Shown here: in pieces, positions 52,427-60,534 of the stretch | Layout: each line of letters starts with the position of its first letter | How positions within the stretch are numbered: position 1 is the stretch's first letter | The notes under the pieces: model-generated | Seen by the model: only the letters and a program-made list of their open reading frames with translations | Told to the model about the DNA's origin: nothing | Databases searched by the model: none | Translations under genes and position numbers: made by a program | Assembly (NCBI GenBank): GCA_002354035.1 | Contig: DEKU01000004.1 | Span: forward strand, 1-64,000 | Source: Bacteroidales bacterium UBA2714 | Lineage (GTDB): Bacteria > Bacteroidota > Bacteroidia > Bacteroidales > P3 | DNA: 64,000 bases | Direction: 5' to 3'

Positions 52427-54118
52427 ATGAGTGCTTCAAACTGTCCGGAAACCCCGAGACAAAAAATGATTCAGATGATGTACCTCGTGTACACCGCCAT
52501 GTTGGCACTTAATGTGTCGGCAGAGGTTGTTGAGGGATTCAAAACGGTCGGAAATGCTATGACTAAATCCAACGAGAACATGGTCACAAAGCTCGACGAC
52601 ACATACAATAACTTTGAAGCCGCCCTCAAGAACAACCCCGCGAAAGTCAAGGAGAAATACGATAAAGCTCAAGAGATCAAGAAACTCTCCAACGAACTTA
52701 TATACACCATTGATACCGTCACCTACAGTTTCATTGGCGAGATAACCAGTGAAGCCGATATCTCAGTCATAGACCCCGAAAACAGCGAAAACACCATCAA
52801 ACGCCGCATCAGTCTTGTCAATGCCGATGGCTCGAAGAACTTCGACAGCATCGCAGAAGCACTCCATGTGGGAGGGTTCAGCTGGATTCAAAAACTTGAC
52901 AACAACCACCTTGGAACACCCTACTTCATCGGCAAAGCCGAAGGCAAAGAGGTGACCGAGGGAGCAGCCTACGAAATAAAGAAGAGAATCATCGACTACA
53001 AGAAAGCCGTTAAAGAGAAACTCGGAGCCGACTCGGTTCACGTAGCTTTGGGTCTTGCCGTTGAGGACATGCACCTCAATAGCGAGGGCAAACCCCTCTC
53101 ATGGGAACAGCTCAACTTTAACAACACCGTTGCCGGTGCTGCTCTTGTCACCCTCACCCGTATGAAAGCAGAAGTCATGAACGCCGAATTCGACGCCGTG
53201 AACATGCTCTACAAGCAAATCAAGTCAAACGACTTCTCATTCGATAAGGTGGCCGTTATCACACGTCCCAAATCGTCCTACATTCTGCAAGGAGGCAAAT
53301 ACGAACTCGTTGTCAACGTAGGCGCATACGACTCGAAAGCCAAATTCGAGGCCACTGTTGGTGGCACAAGATTCACCGCAAACGACACCGGTGCCGTGGT
53401 CTACAGCACCATTTGCAACTCCACCGGTCCCAAGACCGTCACCGGCACCGTATATGTCAAGAACGACAACGGAACCAGCAGCTACGACTTCAAAGAGACC
53501 TACTTCGTTGCCGAACCCATGGCAGTGTTCGAGTTGACCGAAATGAACGTCGTCTATGCCGGAATCGACAACCCCGTCCGTATCTCCGTTCCTGGCATCG
53601 CAGCCCACAACATCGTCGTTTCGCTTGCCGACCCAAGCCAAGCCACCATCGTACCCGACAACTCCAAAGGAGCTGGCAACTACATCATCAAACCCAAAGT
53701 CAACAAAGGCAGAATCAAAGTCAACGCATCCTTCAAGGACGGCAACCAAACTCGTTCTGCCGGATCGACCGAATTCCGTGCCCGTCCGCTGCCCGACCCC
53801 AAAATCTATCTGGGCTCAGTCGAAGCTGGCAAAGGCATACCCATCAACGACCTCAAAGGCATGAAAGGCCCTCAAGTACGTTATGGTCAAGAATTCGCTT
53901 TCCGCATGAAAACACCGACCATCATCAAGCAAACCGTCGATATCACCAAAGTCAATGGAGCAACCGATATCGAGAACCGTGGTCAACAATGGGGAGCTGA
54001 AGTGATGAGCTACATCCAGAAAGCCAAACCGGGCTGCAAGATTACACTCAGCATCGATGTCAACATGCCCGACGGCACCAAACGTAACATCAGCAGCACC
54101 TTCCGTATAACGCGATAA
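52427..54118 (+). CDS. gldM: T9SS motor protein GldM/PorM
   Basis: A 563-residue inner-membrane anchored protein. One N-terminal membrane helix (about 16-34, MMYLVYTAMLALNVSAEV) is preceded by the conserved PRQKMI. The large periplasmic part begins helical (about 40-220) and continues as beta-rich domains, with YILQGGKYELVVNVGAYD near 286-303 and a C-terminal domain that contacts the GldK/GldN ring. The length is that of the family, and the gene is complete. Confidence 0.96.
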   Translation: MSASNCPETPRQKMIQMMYLVYTAMLALNVSAEVVEGFKTVGNAMTKSNENMVTKLDDTYNNFEAALKNNPAKVKEKYDKAQEIKKLSNELIYTIDTVTYSFIGEITSEADISVIDPENSENTIKRRISLVNADGSKNFDSIAEALHVGGFSWIQKLDNNHLGTPYFIGKAEGKEVTEGAAYEIKKRIIDYKKAVKEKLGADSVHVALGLAVEDMHLNSEGKPLSWEQLNFNNTVAGAALVTLTRMKAEVMNAEFDAVNMLYKQIKSNDFSFDKVAVITRPKSSYILQGGKYELVVNVGAYDSKAKFEATVGGTRFTANDTGAVVYSTICNSTGPKTVTGTVYVKNDNGTSSYDFKETYFVAEPMAVFELTEMNVVYAGIDNPVRISVPGIAAHNIVVSLADPSQATIVPDNSKGAGNYIIKPKVNKGRIKVNASFKDGNQTRSAGSTEFRARPLPDPKIYLGSVEAGKGIPINDLKGMKGPQVRYGQEFAFRMKTPTIIKQTVDITKVNGATDIENRGQQWGAEVMSYIQKAKPGCKITLSIDVNMPDGTKRNISSTFRITR

Positions 54119-54146
54119 AGATAATAACGAATAAAAATTATACACC

Positions 54147-55043
54147 ATGAAAAAAGTATTGCTTGGCTTCAGCCTCATGATTCTCGCTCTGGGAGGAATG
54201 ACCGTCAACGCACAGAACATTCTTGACCCTGAAGATGAAAACAATTTAAGCAACTTTTACGAGCGCAAAATCACAACCACCAGAAAGGCTATCCCCTATC
54301 CCAACACCCGCGAGAGCGACGTTACGTGGGAAACCTGTATCTGGCGTACAATTGATTTCCGTGAGAAATTCAACCAGTTCTTCTACTTCCCCAAGGGCGA
54401 AGACTCCCTTAACAACAACCAGGGTCGTATCAATCTGGCTTACCTCATCTACAGATCTGCGGCAAACGGCGAATTCGAGATCTACGAAGACGACGAACTG
54501 AAGACCCCGGTCGACTGGGAAAACATGTACAAGAAACTGAACAAGGCCGACTCCACCACCACCGACCCCATCTACGATGAGTATGGTGAAATGATAGAAG
54601 AAGGTCACGACACAGTGAAGTACAAATCCTTCACCTCCGACGACTACTACCAGATCCACCTCAAAGAATGGTGGTACATCGACAACAAAGACACCCGCAT
54701 GAAAGTGCGCATCATAGCTCTTGCCCTCGTCGATGAGAACTGCCGCGAAGTGGATGGCGACATGGAGTGCACCCCCACCATACGTTTCTGGATCCCCATG
54801 AACGACATGAGAGTGCGCAACATCTTCGCCCGTACCAACGCCTACGACCTCTACAACAACAATGCTGAGCGCAGCTACGACGAGATTTTCATCTCCCGTT
54901 ACTTCGACAGCTTCGTCACTCGCGAAACCAACACCCACAACCGTGCCATCCACGACTATCTGACGGGTGAGGACGCCATGCTCGAGGCCGAATCCATCGA
55001 AGAGCGCATCTTCAACATTGAATCCGACATGTGGGAATACTAA
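54147..55043 (+). CDS. gldN: T9SS ring protein GldN/PorN, copy 1
   Basis: A 298-residue periplasmic protein. The signal peptide is about 1-23 (ending VNAQN). The family motifs are VTWETCIWRTIDFREKFNQFFYFP (about 53-76), DDYYQIHLKEWWYID and the C-terminal FVTRETNTHNRAIHDYLTGEDAMLEAE. GldN binds GldK in the ring. It starts 28 bases after gldM. A terminator-like hairpin follows and separates it from the second gldN. Confidence 0.95.
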   Translation: MKKVLLGFSLMILALGGMTVNAQNILDPEDENNLSNFYERKITTTRKAIPYPNTRESDVTWETCIWRTIDFREKFNQFFYFPKGEDSLNNNQGRINLAYLIYRSAANGEFEIYEDDELKTPVDWENMYKKLNKADSTTTDPIYDEYGEMIEEGHDTVKYKSFTSDDYYQIHLKEWWYIDNKDTRMKVRIIALALVDENCREVDGDMECTPTIRFWIPMNDMRVRNIFARTNAYDLYNNNAERSYDEIFISRYFDSFVTRETNTHNRAIHDYLTGEDAMLEAESIEERIFNIESDMWEY

Positions 55044-55093
55044 TCCGAATAAACTATTTAGACAAACCACGATTCGCCCAAATCTCAATAACG

Positions 55094-55135
55094 AAAGAGT
55101 TAAGAGTAAGTAGCCCTTATTCTTAACTCTTTTCC
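55094..55135 (+). terminator. hairpin between the two gldN genes
   Basis: AAAGAGTTAAGA (55094-55105) pairs perfectly with TCTTAACTCTTT (55121-55132), followed by TCC and ATTTC. The 12-pair AT-rich stem ends in a run of T, so it can serve as an intrinsic terminator after gldN copy 1. Confidence 0.75.
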
Positions 55136-55209
55136 ATTTCATCCCAACGCACCTACCGGTCATCCCGCACCTCAACAACAAACAACACAAGCTCAAACAA
55201 AATCACCGC

Positions 55210-56079
55210 TTGACCCCGAAGCGACAAATATTCATCCTGCTACTGCTCCTCGCAAGCACCGTCACCGAAGCCACGGCCCAATGGGTCGAGCCTCAGCCCA
55301 ACGACTATTACGAGCGGGCCATGACATGGAAAAAACAACCGCAGGAACTGGGATTTGTCCGCGAAGCCGATGTCTATTGGAGCCGCGTTCTTTGGCGCAT
55401 CATCGACATAAGGGAGAAAGAAAACCAATACTTCTATTTCCCCACGCAACCCGAAGGCATCCGCGGCCGCAAAAACCTGGCCTACATCATCTGGGACGCC
55501 ATACTTGCGAGCGAGATAGAACTATTTGAAGACGACGAGCTGAAGATACCCCTCGACTGTGCCAAAGTAATCGAACGGGCAACACGCAGCGACACCGTTC
55601 AGATGGCCGTCTACGACGACTACGGCGAAGCCGACTACACAACCGTCTACGTCCCCCACGAATTCAAGTCCGACGACATCTACCAATATGCCATCAAAGA
55701 AGCCGTCTTCCTCGACCGCTCGCGCAGCGGCATGCAAGTGCGCAAATTAGGCCTTGCGCCCATGGAAGACCGTTTCAAAGTCATCGACGGCGAAACAGAA
55801 TACATAGGCACAGTCCCCCTTTTCTGGATACCGATGCTCTCGCACCAAGTGCGAGTCCTCTTTGCACAAAAAGAAGCCTACAGCCGAGAAAACCTCGTTC
55901 ACTTACCCAACTGGGAATATGTCTTCAACACATTCATGTACTCATCCTTCATCACACGCGTCGACAACACCTGGAACCGCAGCATCCACGACTACCTTAC
56001 AGGCGAAGATGCCCTCCTCGAAGCCGAACGCATCGAAGAGGACATCATGAACATATCAATCGACATGTGGGAGTACTAA
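55210..56079 (+). CDS. gldN: T9SS ring protein GldN/PorN, copy 2 (TTG start)
   Basis: A 289-residue GldN paralog. The signal peptide (RQIFILLLLLASTVTEATAQ) is complete only if translation starts at the TTG at 55210; no ATG or GTG lies in frame nearby upstream. Family motifs are VYWSRVLWRIIDIREKENQYFYFP and FITRVDNTWNRSIHDYLTGEDALLEAE, nearly the same as in copy 1, while the middle is much diverged. In Flavobacterium the GldN/GldO pair is partly redundant; this may be equivalent. It lies behind a terminator-like hairpin, and its 3' end overlaps the convergent metallochaperone gene by 4 bases. Confidence 0.92.
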   Translation: MTPKRQIFILLLLLASTVTEATAQWVEPQPNDYYERAMTWKKQPQELGFVREADVYWSRVLWRIIDIREKENQYFYFPTQPEGIRGRKNLAYIIWDAILASEIELFEDDELKIPLDCAKVIERATRSDTVQMAVYDDYGEADYTTVYVPHEFKSDDIYQYAIKEAVFLDRSRSGMQVRKLGLAPMEDRFKVIDGETEYIGTVPLFWIPMLSHQVRVLFAQKEAYSRENLVHLPNWEYVFNTFMYSSFITRVDNTWNRSIHDYLTGEDALLEAERIEEDIMNISIDMWEY

Positions 56080-57410
56080 TCTGCCAAGCACTTATCCAAC
56101 GCCCTGCAGATACCCTCCTTATCCATATTCTGGCCGATAAACACCAGCTTCACCATCCTGTCGCCATACACATCATCCCAATCATGCACCAGACCCGGGT
56201 CGCGGCGCATCATATCTATCAACTCATCCTCCGGCATGGTGGCATACCACTGGCCCGCCTCCGAAAGCTTCACCTGAACACCAGCCTGCTCAAACAAATA
56301 TGACATATCCTGATCGTCGGCAAAATAGCACACACCCTTAGTCCGGATGACACTCTTTGGCCAATCGAAGTTCACAAAACGGTCGAACTTATCAATATCG
56401 AAAGGCTGCCGACGGTAATAAACAAACGTGCCTATGCCATACTCCTCAACCTCGGCACCCTCGGCATGGTGATGATGGTGATGGTGGTGGCCATGACCCT
56501 CATGCCCCTCATCCTCGTCATCCTCGTCGTCATGCCCGTGATGGTGGTGATGCTCATCTTCCTCATCGTCATGATGTTGGTGATGCTCATCTTCCTCATC
56601 GTCGTGATGGTCGTGATGCTCTTCGCCGTCGTGGTGCCTTCTTGCCTCCTCATCCTCAGCGTCGGTCGTCAACCGCTCCAACTCCTTCACCCAACCGGCC
56701 TGTCCCTCAGTTGCACCATACTCAAAGCAATGCGTATTAATCAGCTCATCCAAATCGACATCGGCATAATCGGCCTCCATAATCCGAGCTCCGGGGTTCA
56801 AATTCGCCACAATCTGCCTCAATCGCTCCAACTCAGCTGGAGCCACCTCAGACTTCTTGTTCAACATCACAATATTGCAGAACTCAATTTGTTGGATGAT
56901 CAGATTCTCAATATCCTCCTCAGCGATAGCCGAACCCAGCAGCCGACCGCCACAGTCGAACTCACTCTGCATCCGCAGCGCGTCCACAACGGTCAACACA
57001 CAATCCAACCGCGGCACCCCATAACGGGTATACTCCTCACCCATGCGGGGCATAGAGCAGATGGTGCGGGCTATCGGTTCCGGCTCACAGATGCCGCTGG
57101 CCTCAATCACTATATAATCGAACTTGGCCATACCCATAATCTCGCTCAACTGCCGGACCAAGTCCATCTTCAGCGTGCAGCAGATGCATCCGTTCTGCAA
57201 CGCCACCAAACTGTCGTCGCCCTGGCCCACGATGCCGCCTTTCTGAATCAGCGAGGCGTCAATATTCACCTCACCGATATCATTCACCAGCACCGCAAAA
57301 CGGATTTTGCGCTTATTATTGAGAATATTGTTCAACAACGTAGTCTTTCCGCTGCCCAGATAACCTGTCAGCAGCAACACTGGAATAGAATTGTAATGTA
57401 TATCATTCAT
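56076..57410 (-). CDS. CobW/Zng1-type GTP-dependent metallochaperone with His-rich segment
   Basis: A 444-residue G3E-family GTPase. Walker A is GYLGSGKTT (16-24). The metal-binding CxCC motif is Cys75, Cys77, Cys78 (GCICCTL). The guanine motif is LNKKS (183-187; canonical NKxD has an S here). A region of about 57 residues (259-315) is almost only His, Asp and Glu, in repeats of HHDDEEDEHH, then a C-terminal CobW domain. Members insert Zn(II) (Zng1/ZigA) or Co(II) (CobW) into client enzymes. The His/Asp/Glu segment suggests zinc buffering. No Zur-type site is recognised upstream. Confidence 0.9.
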   Translation of the reverse strand: MNDIHYNSIPVLLLTGYLGSGKTTLLNNILNNKRKIRFAVLVNDIGEVNIDASLIQKGGIVGQGDDSLVALQNGCICCTLKMDLVRQLSEIMGMAKFDYIVIEASGICEPEPIARTICSMPRMGEEYTRYGVPRLDCVLTVVDALRMQSEFDCGGRLLGSAIAEEDIENLIIQQIEFCNIVMLNKKSEVAPAELERLRQIVANLNPGARIMEADYADVDLDELINTHCFEYGATEGQAGWVKELERLTTDAEDEEARRHHDGEEHHDHHDDEEDEHHQHHDDEEDEHHHHHGHDDEDDEDEGHEGHGHHHHHHHHAEGAEVEEYGIGTFVYYRRQPFDIDKFDRFVNFDWPKSVIRTKGVCYFADDQDMSYLFEQAGVQVKLSEAGQWYATMPEDELIDMMRRDPGLVHDWDDVYGDRMVKLVFIGQNMDKEGICRALDKCLAD

Positions 57411-57861
57411 AATATAACAAACTTAAGTTATCCAATCCAAACGGGCAGTCGAACCCTATCGGCAAGCCCGTGCCCCAACAGCAGGACACTCTCAATAACG
57501 AACAATACGGGATATTATTTCGCTCCAGGAAAACGTTTTTTCGTCTTCCACGCCATTCAACGCCACCGCCGCACAGTCATCTACAAATCTGCATGACATG
57601 AACATTATTTCTATTTACTCTCTATTTATTCTATATTTATATTCTATTTTGTCTCTCAACAAGAAACAATGAACAAGCAAACAGATGGAGAAATCTAAAC
57701 AAAAATGCGTGCCGTCGTCCAAGCCAGAGGGAAAAGGGAAACTGAAAAAGAGGCTATAACGGGTGGGATGCCACTATCGAGAGAACTGACGGCAAAGGGA
57801 ACGAGACCTCTGTGCATCAGCTCTCCGGCGGAGGAATGAGGGAGAAAAAGGCTGCCAGTTG
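57411..57861. other. 451-base intergenic region
   Basis: The region lies between two minus-strand genes. It contains an AT-rich stretch (about 57600-57660) with runs of CTATTTA. I see no gene, RNA or clear TAnnTTTG promoter for the metallochaperone gene. Confidence 0.6.
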
Positions 57862-59157
57862 TCAGGTGTTGGGCTTGCGGCCTTTGACAAACCAACGGTA
57901 GCCATACACCATGTCGCGCACCAGCACAAAGACCTTGGGAGTAAGCCAAGCACTCAGCAGCCCCACCACCAACAGCACCAAGGCTCGCCACAAGTTGAAA
58001 AGGCACACATTGACAACAAAGAACAGCAGCATATAGACCAACGAGAGGCCAAAGCGGATGGCAAAATTGATGGAACTGCGGAATTGCGGATCCTTCACCG
58101 TGGCGCGGGGGATAAAATGGGTGGGCAGATAAACCACGGGGTTGCTCAGCACCCAAAGCGGCAGCATGTCCCAGCAAAGCACGATGCACAGCAGCACCCC
58201 CAGCGAAGAGCCAAGCCAGCGCAGGGTCCATTTCGCTGCCGCCTGGCGGGGGCACTTGGAGGCAAACCACAACGGCACACGGCTTTGGTCGCATGCTTGG
58301 CGGAATTCGGCACCTTGCTGGTAGATGGTTTCCAACTCGTTGGGGGGCAGGTCGGCCAACTGCTGGCTGACCTTGCGCCGAGCCATGAAGCGACCCCACA
58401 CGGAGTTGCGCCAGCCCTGCTCGTGCAGCACCTGGGGTGTGCGCAGATGGCAGTAGGCGTACTCGTCGTCGTAATGGTCGTCGGAGTTCACCTGATGCAT
58501 GACACCTTTCATGGCGACCGTCAGGTCTGCCCGCATGTGGTTGAGTGCCAAGGGTTCGTTTTCGTCGAATTCGGCCATATACTGCTGCACTGGAATAGGT
58601 TTGCCAAAATTGACGACCACGCTGTGGTAAGGAGTTTCATAGTGGTCATAGTCCAGCCCTACGGGGACGATGTAAAGGGGCTGCCCAGCCAGCTCGCGCT
58701 GGGTTTGGCCTGCAATGCGGAACATACCCTTGACCAACGGGAGCAGTTGATGGCGGTCGTTGTGGGTGCCTTCGGCCATGAGGCAGAGGGGAATGCCTTG
58801 TTCTAACGACCGACGGGCCACGCCGAAGACCTCCTCGTTGCGCGAAAGCTGGTCGCGGCCGTCGCGGATGCGATAAACAGGACTGATGCGGAGCCAAGTG
58901 AGGAAAAACCGAGCCACGGGTTTGCGGAATATATCGGCCCGCGCCATGAAGGCCACAGGCCTATTCAGAGCCATGAGCACCACGAGGGGGTCCATCATGG
59001 CATTTTGATGGGTAGGGGCAAGGATATAGGGTATCTCCTCGGGCAGATTGTCTTTGCCCCTCACCACCACACGGCGGTAGTGGCACCACGTGCCATACTC
59101 CACCAACGGCAGACAGAGGCTATAAAAAAGGTTAAATTCGGCCAAACTTTTTTTCAT
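57862..59157 (-). CDS. 1-acyl-sn-glycerol-3-phosphate acyltransferase-like membrane protein
   Basis: A 431-residue protein. The N-terminal PlsC-type acyltransferase domain has the HX4D motif THQNAMMD (about 49-56) and the glycerol-phosphate motif EGTHN (about 131-135). A long middle segment and C-terminal hydrophobic helices (about 320-350 and 370-410) follow, more than in a plain PlsC. It may acylate lysophosphatidate or another glycerolipid. ATG 59157 is only 4 bases past its TACTTTTG promoter, so the mRNA is probably leaderless; an upstream ATG (59172) would lie within the promoter. Confidence 0.85.
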   Translation of the reverse strand: MKKSLAEFNLFYSLCLPLVEYGTWCHYRRVVVRGKDNLPEEIPYILAPTHQNAMMDPLVVLMALNRPVAFMARADIFRKPVARFFLTWLRISPVYRIRDGRDQLSRNEEVFGVARRSLEQGIPLCLMAEGTHNDRHQLLPLVKGMFRIAGQTQRELAGQPLYIVPVGLDYDHYETPYHSVVVNFGKPIPVQQYMAEFDENEPLALNHMRADLTVAMKGVMHQVNSDDHYDDEYAYCHLRTPQVLHEQGWRNSVWGRFMARRKVSQQLADLPPNELETIYQQGAEFRQACDQSRVPLWFASKCPRQAAAKWTLRWLGSSLGVLLCIVLCWDMLPLWVLSNPVVYLPTHFIPRATVKDPQFRSSINFAIRFGLSLVYMLLFFVVNVCLFNLWRALVLLVVGLLSAWLTPKVFVLVRDMVYGYRWFVKGRKPNT

Positions 59158-59161
59158 GCTG

Positions 59162-59169
59162 CAAAAGTA
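59162..59169 (-). promoter_or_regulatory. -7 element directly against ATG (TACTTTTG)
   Basis: TACTTTTG on the minus strand is followed by CAGC and then the ATG at 59157. With a start site 6-8 bases after the element, the message would begin at or within the start codon. Confidence 0.6.
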
Positions 59170-59209
59170 CAAAATAATTTCGACAAAATGGAGTTATTGA
59201 GACAAAAAT

Positions 59210-59818
59210 ATGAAGGCTATTATGAAAAGACTCTTTTTTGCCACCCTCATAGTATTGCTTGCCTCGGCAGTGTCACCGGCCCAGGGCCAGGTGGTCATGG
59301 ATCGCAAAGTGCGGTTTGGGATAATAGTGGAGGGCGACACGATACCCTACTACCGGCTGAAAGAGATACGCGTTATAGAGTCGGCATCGCTGCTTAGCGA
59401 AACCGAAATCAGGAAGAACCAGAAACTGATCCGCAACGTGAAGAAGATGCTGCCCTATGCCAAGATAGGCAAACAGCGGCTGGATGTGCTGGAGAAGGAG
59501 ATTGCCGACCTGCCCAAACGGGAGCGGCGCGCCGCCATCAGGGCTGCGGAGAAGAACCTGCTGGCCGACTTCAGCGACGAGTTGAAGGACTGCACCATAT
59601 CGCAGGGGAAGGTGCTGCTGAAACTGATAGACCGCGAAACAGGCCGAACGTCGTATGTGCTGGTGGACGAGCTGAGGGGCAAGCTGCGCGCCGGGTTCTA
59701 CCAGGCCTTTGCCCGCCTGTTTGGCTACAACCTGAAAGCCGCCTACGACCCGCGCAACAACGAGGACGACAATTTGATAGAGCGGATAGTGCTGTCCGTG
59801 GAACACGGGAGACTATAG
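59210..59818 (+). CDS. DUF4294 domain-containing exported protein
   Basis: A 202-residue protein with a signal peptide (about 1-26, ending AQGQ). The mature part matches DUF4294: GIIVEGDTIPYYRLKEIRVIE (about 37-57), a charged helical stretch KQRLDVLEKEIADLPKRERRAAIRAAEK, and a C-terminal LLKLIDRETGRTSYVLVDELRG. The family is restricted to Bacteroidota and has no known activity. An ATG at 59222 is an equally good start. Divergent from the acyltransferase gene. Confidence 0.85.
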   Translation: MKAIMKRLFFATLIVLLASAVSPAQGQVVMDRKVRFGIIVEGDTIPYYRLKEIRVIESASLLSETEIRKNQKLIRNVKKMLPYAKIGKQRLDVLEKEIADLPKRERRAAIRAAEKNLLADFSDELKDCTISQGKVLLKLIDRETGRTSYVLVDELRGKLRAGFYQAFARLFGYNLKAAYDPRNNEDDNLIERIVLSVEHGRL

Positions 59819-59858
59819 CACCCCATCCCCTACCATCCACCCAAATCATTCCAATGCC

Positions 59859-60470
59859 ATGACGAGAGCTTATTGTTTTCTTTCAGCCGTTGCAATGCGG
59901 CGCGACCCGTCGGACCGTGCCGAGATGGTGAACCAGCTGTTGCTGGGCGACACCTTTACCATAGAAGAGCAGGGACCACAATGGTCGCTGGCAAGGTGCG
60001 ACTGGGACGGCTATGAGGGGTGGGTGGACAACAAGCAGTGGCGGCCTTACAGCGGGGCAGCAAACCTGCAATGCGGCCAGGAGGCCAGCCCTGCCACCGT
60101 GGCCGAACGCGACTATCTGGGTGCCCCCTACCTGTGGGGTGGCCGATGCCCCATGGGCATTGACTGTTCGGGGCTGACGCAGGTATGCTTCAGGGCTTGC
60201 GGAGTAAGGCTGCTGCGCGATGCTTCGCAACAGATAGGGCAAGGCGAGGCCGTGGCCAGTCTGGACGAGGCCCGGCGCGACGACCTTTGTTTTTTCCACA
60301 ATGGGGAGGGCCGAATAGTGCATGTGGGCATCTACATGGGGCAGGGACGGATTATCCACGCTTCGGGACAGGTGCGCATCGACACCATTACGCCCGAAGG
60401 CATCATCAACCACGACTCACAGCTGCTGACCCACCTGCTGCACTCGGTGCGCCGGATGGCGCTGCGATAA
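59859..60470 (+). CDS. NlpC/P60 family cell-wall endopeptidase with SH3 domain
   Basis: A 203-residue protein. An N-terminal bacterial SH3-like domain (about 4-62) is followed by an NlpC/P60 catalytic domain: catalytic Cys in GIDCSGLTQ (about 100-108), catalytic His in VHVGIYMG (about 154-161) and a third polar residue in IHASGQVRID. Enzymes of this kind cut gamma-D-Glu-diaminopimelate bonds, often during muropeptide recycling. No signal peptide is seen, so a cytosolic recycling role is more likely than a wall-remodelling one. Confidence 0.9.
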   Translation: MTRAYCFLSAVAMRRDPSDRAEMVNQLLLGDTFTIEEQGPQWSLARCDWDGYEGWVDNKQWRPYSGAANLQCGQEASPATVAERDYLGAPYLWGGRCPMGIDCSGLTQVCFRACGVRLLRDASQQIGQGEAVASLDEARRDDLCFFHNGEGRIVHVGIYMGQGRIIHASGQVRIDTITPEGIINHDSQLLTHLLHSVRRMALR

Positions 60471-60476
60471 ACATCG

Positions 60477-60512
60477 CAAGCCGCCGGTCGCGTGAGGCGA
60501 TGCGGCGGCTTG
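60477..60512. terminator. stem-loop between convergent genes
   Basis: CAAGCCGCC (60477-60485) pairs perfectly with GGCGGCTTG (60504-60512); inner TCGC and GCGA extend it. It lies just after the NlpC/P60 stop and before the ligase stop. No T tract on either strand, so a 3'-end stabiliser is also possible. Confidence 0.6.
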
Positions 60513-60534
60513 GACTGTAGAGGTTCAGCAATCT

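Noticed and set aside
56466..57596. Hydrophobic plus-strand frame opposite the His-rich metallochaperone that looks like a membrane protein
   Set aside because: The apparent membrane segment is the complement of His and Asp/Glu codons; the minus strand has Walker A and CxCC motifs.
44668..57628. 14-base sequence TTACTCTCTATTTA shared by the intergenic regions at about 44668 and 57615
   Set aside because: In 64 kb a few shared 14-mers are expected by chance and the flanks differ, so this is not evidence for a dispersed repeat.
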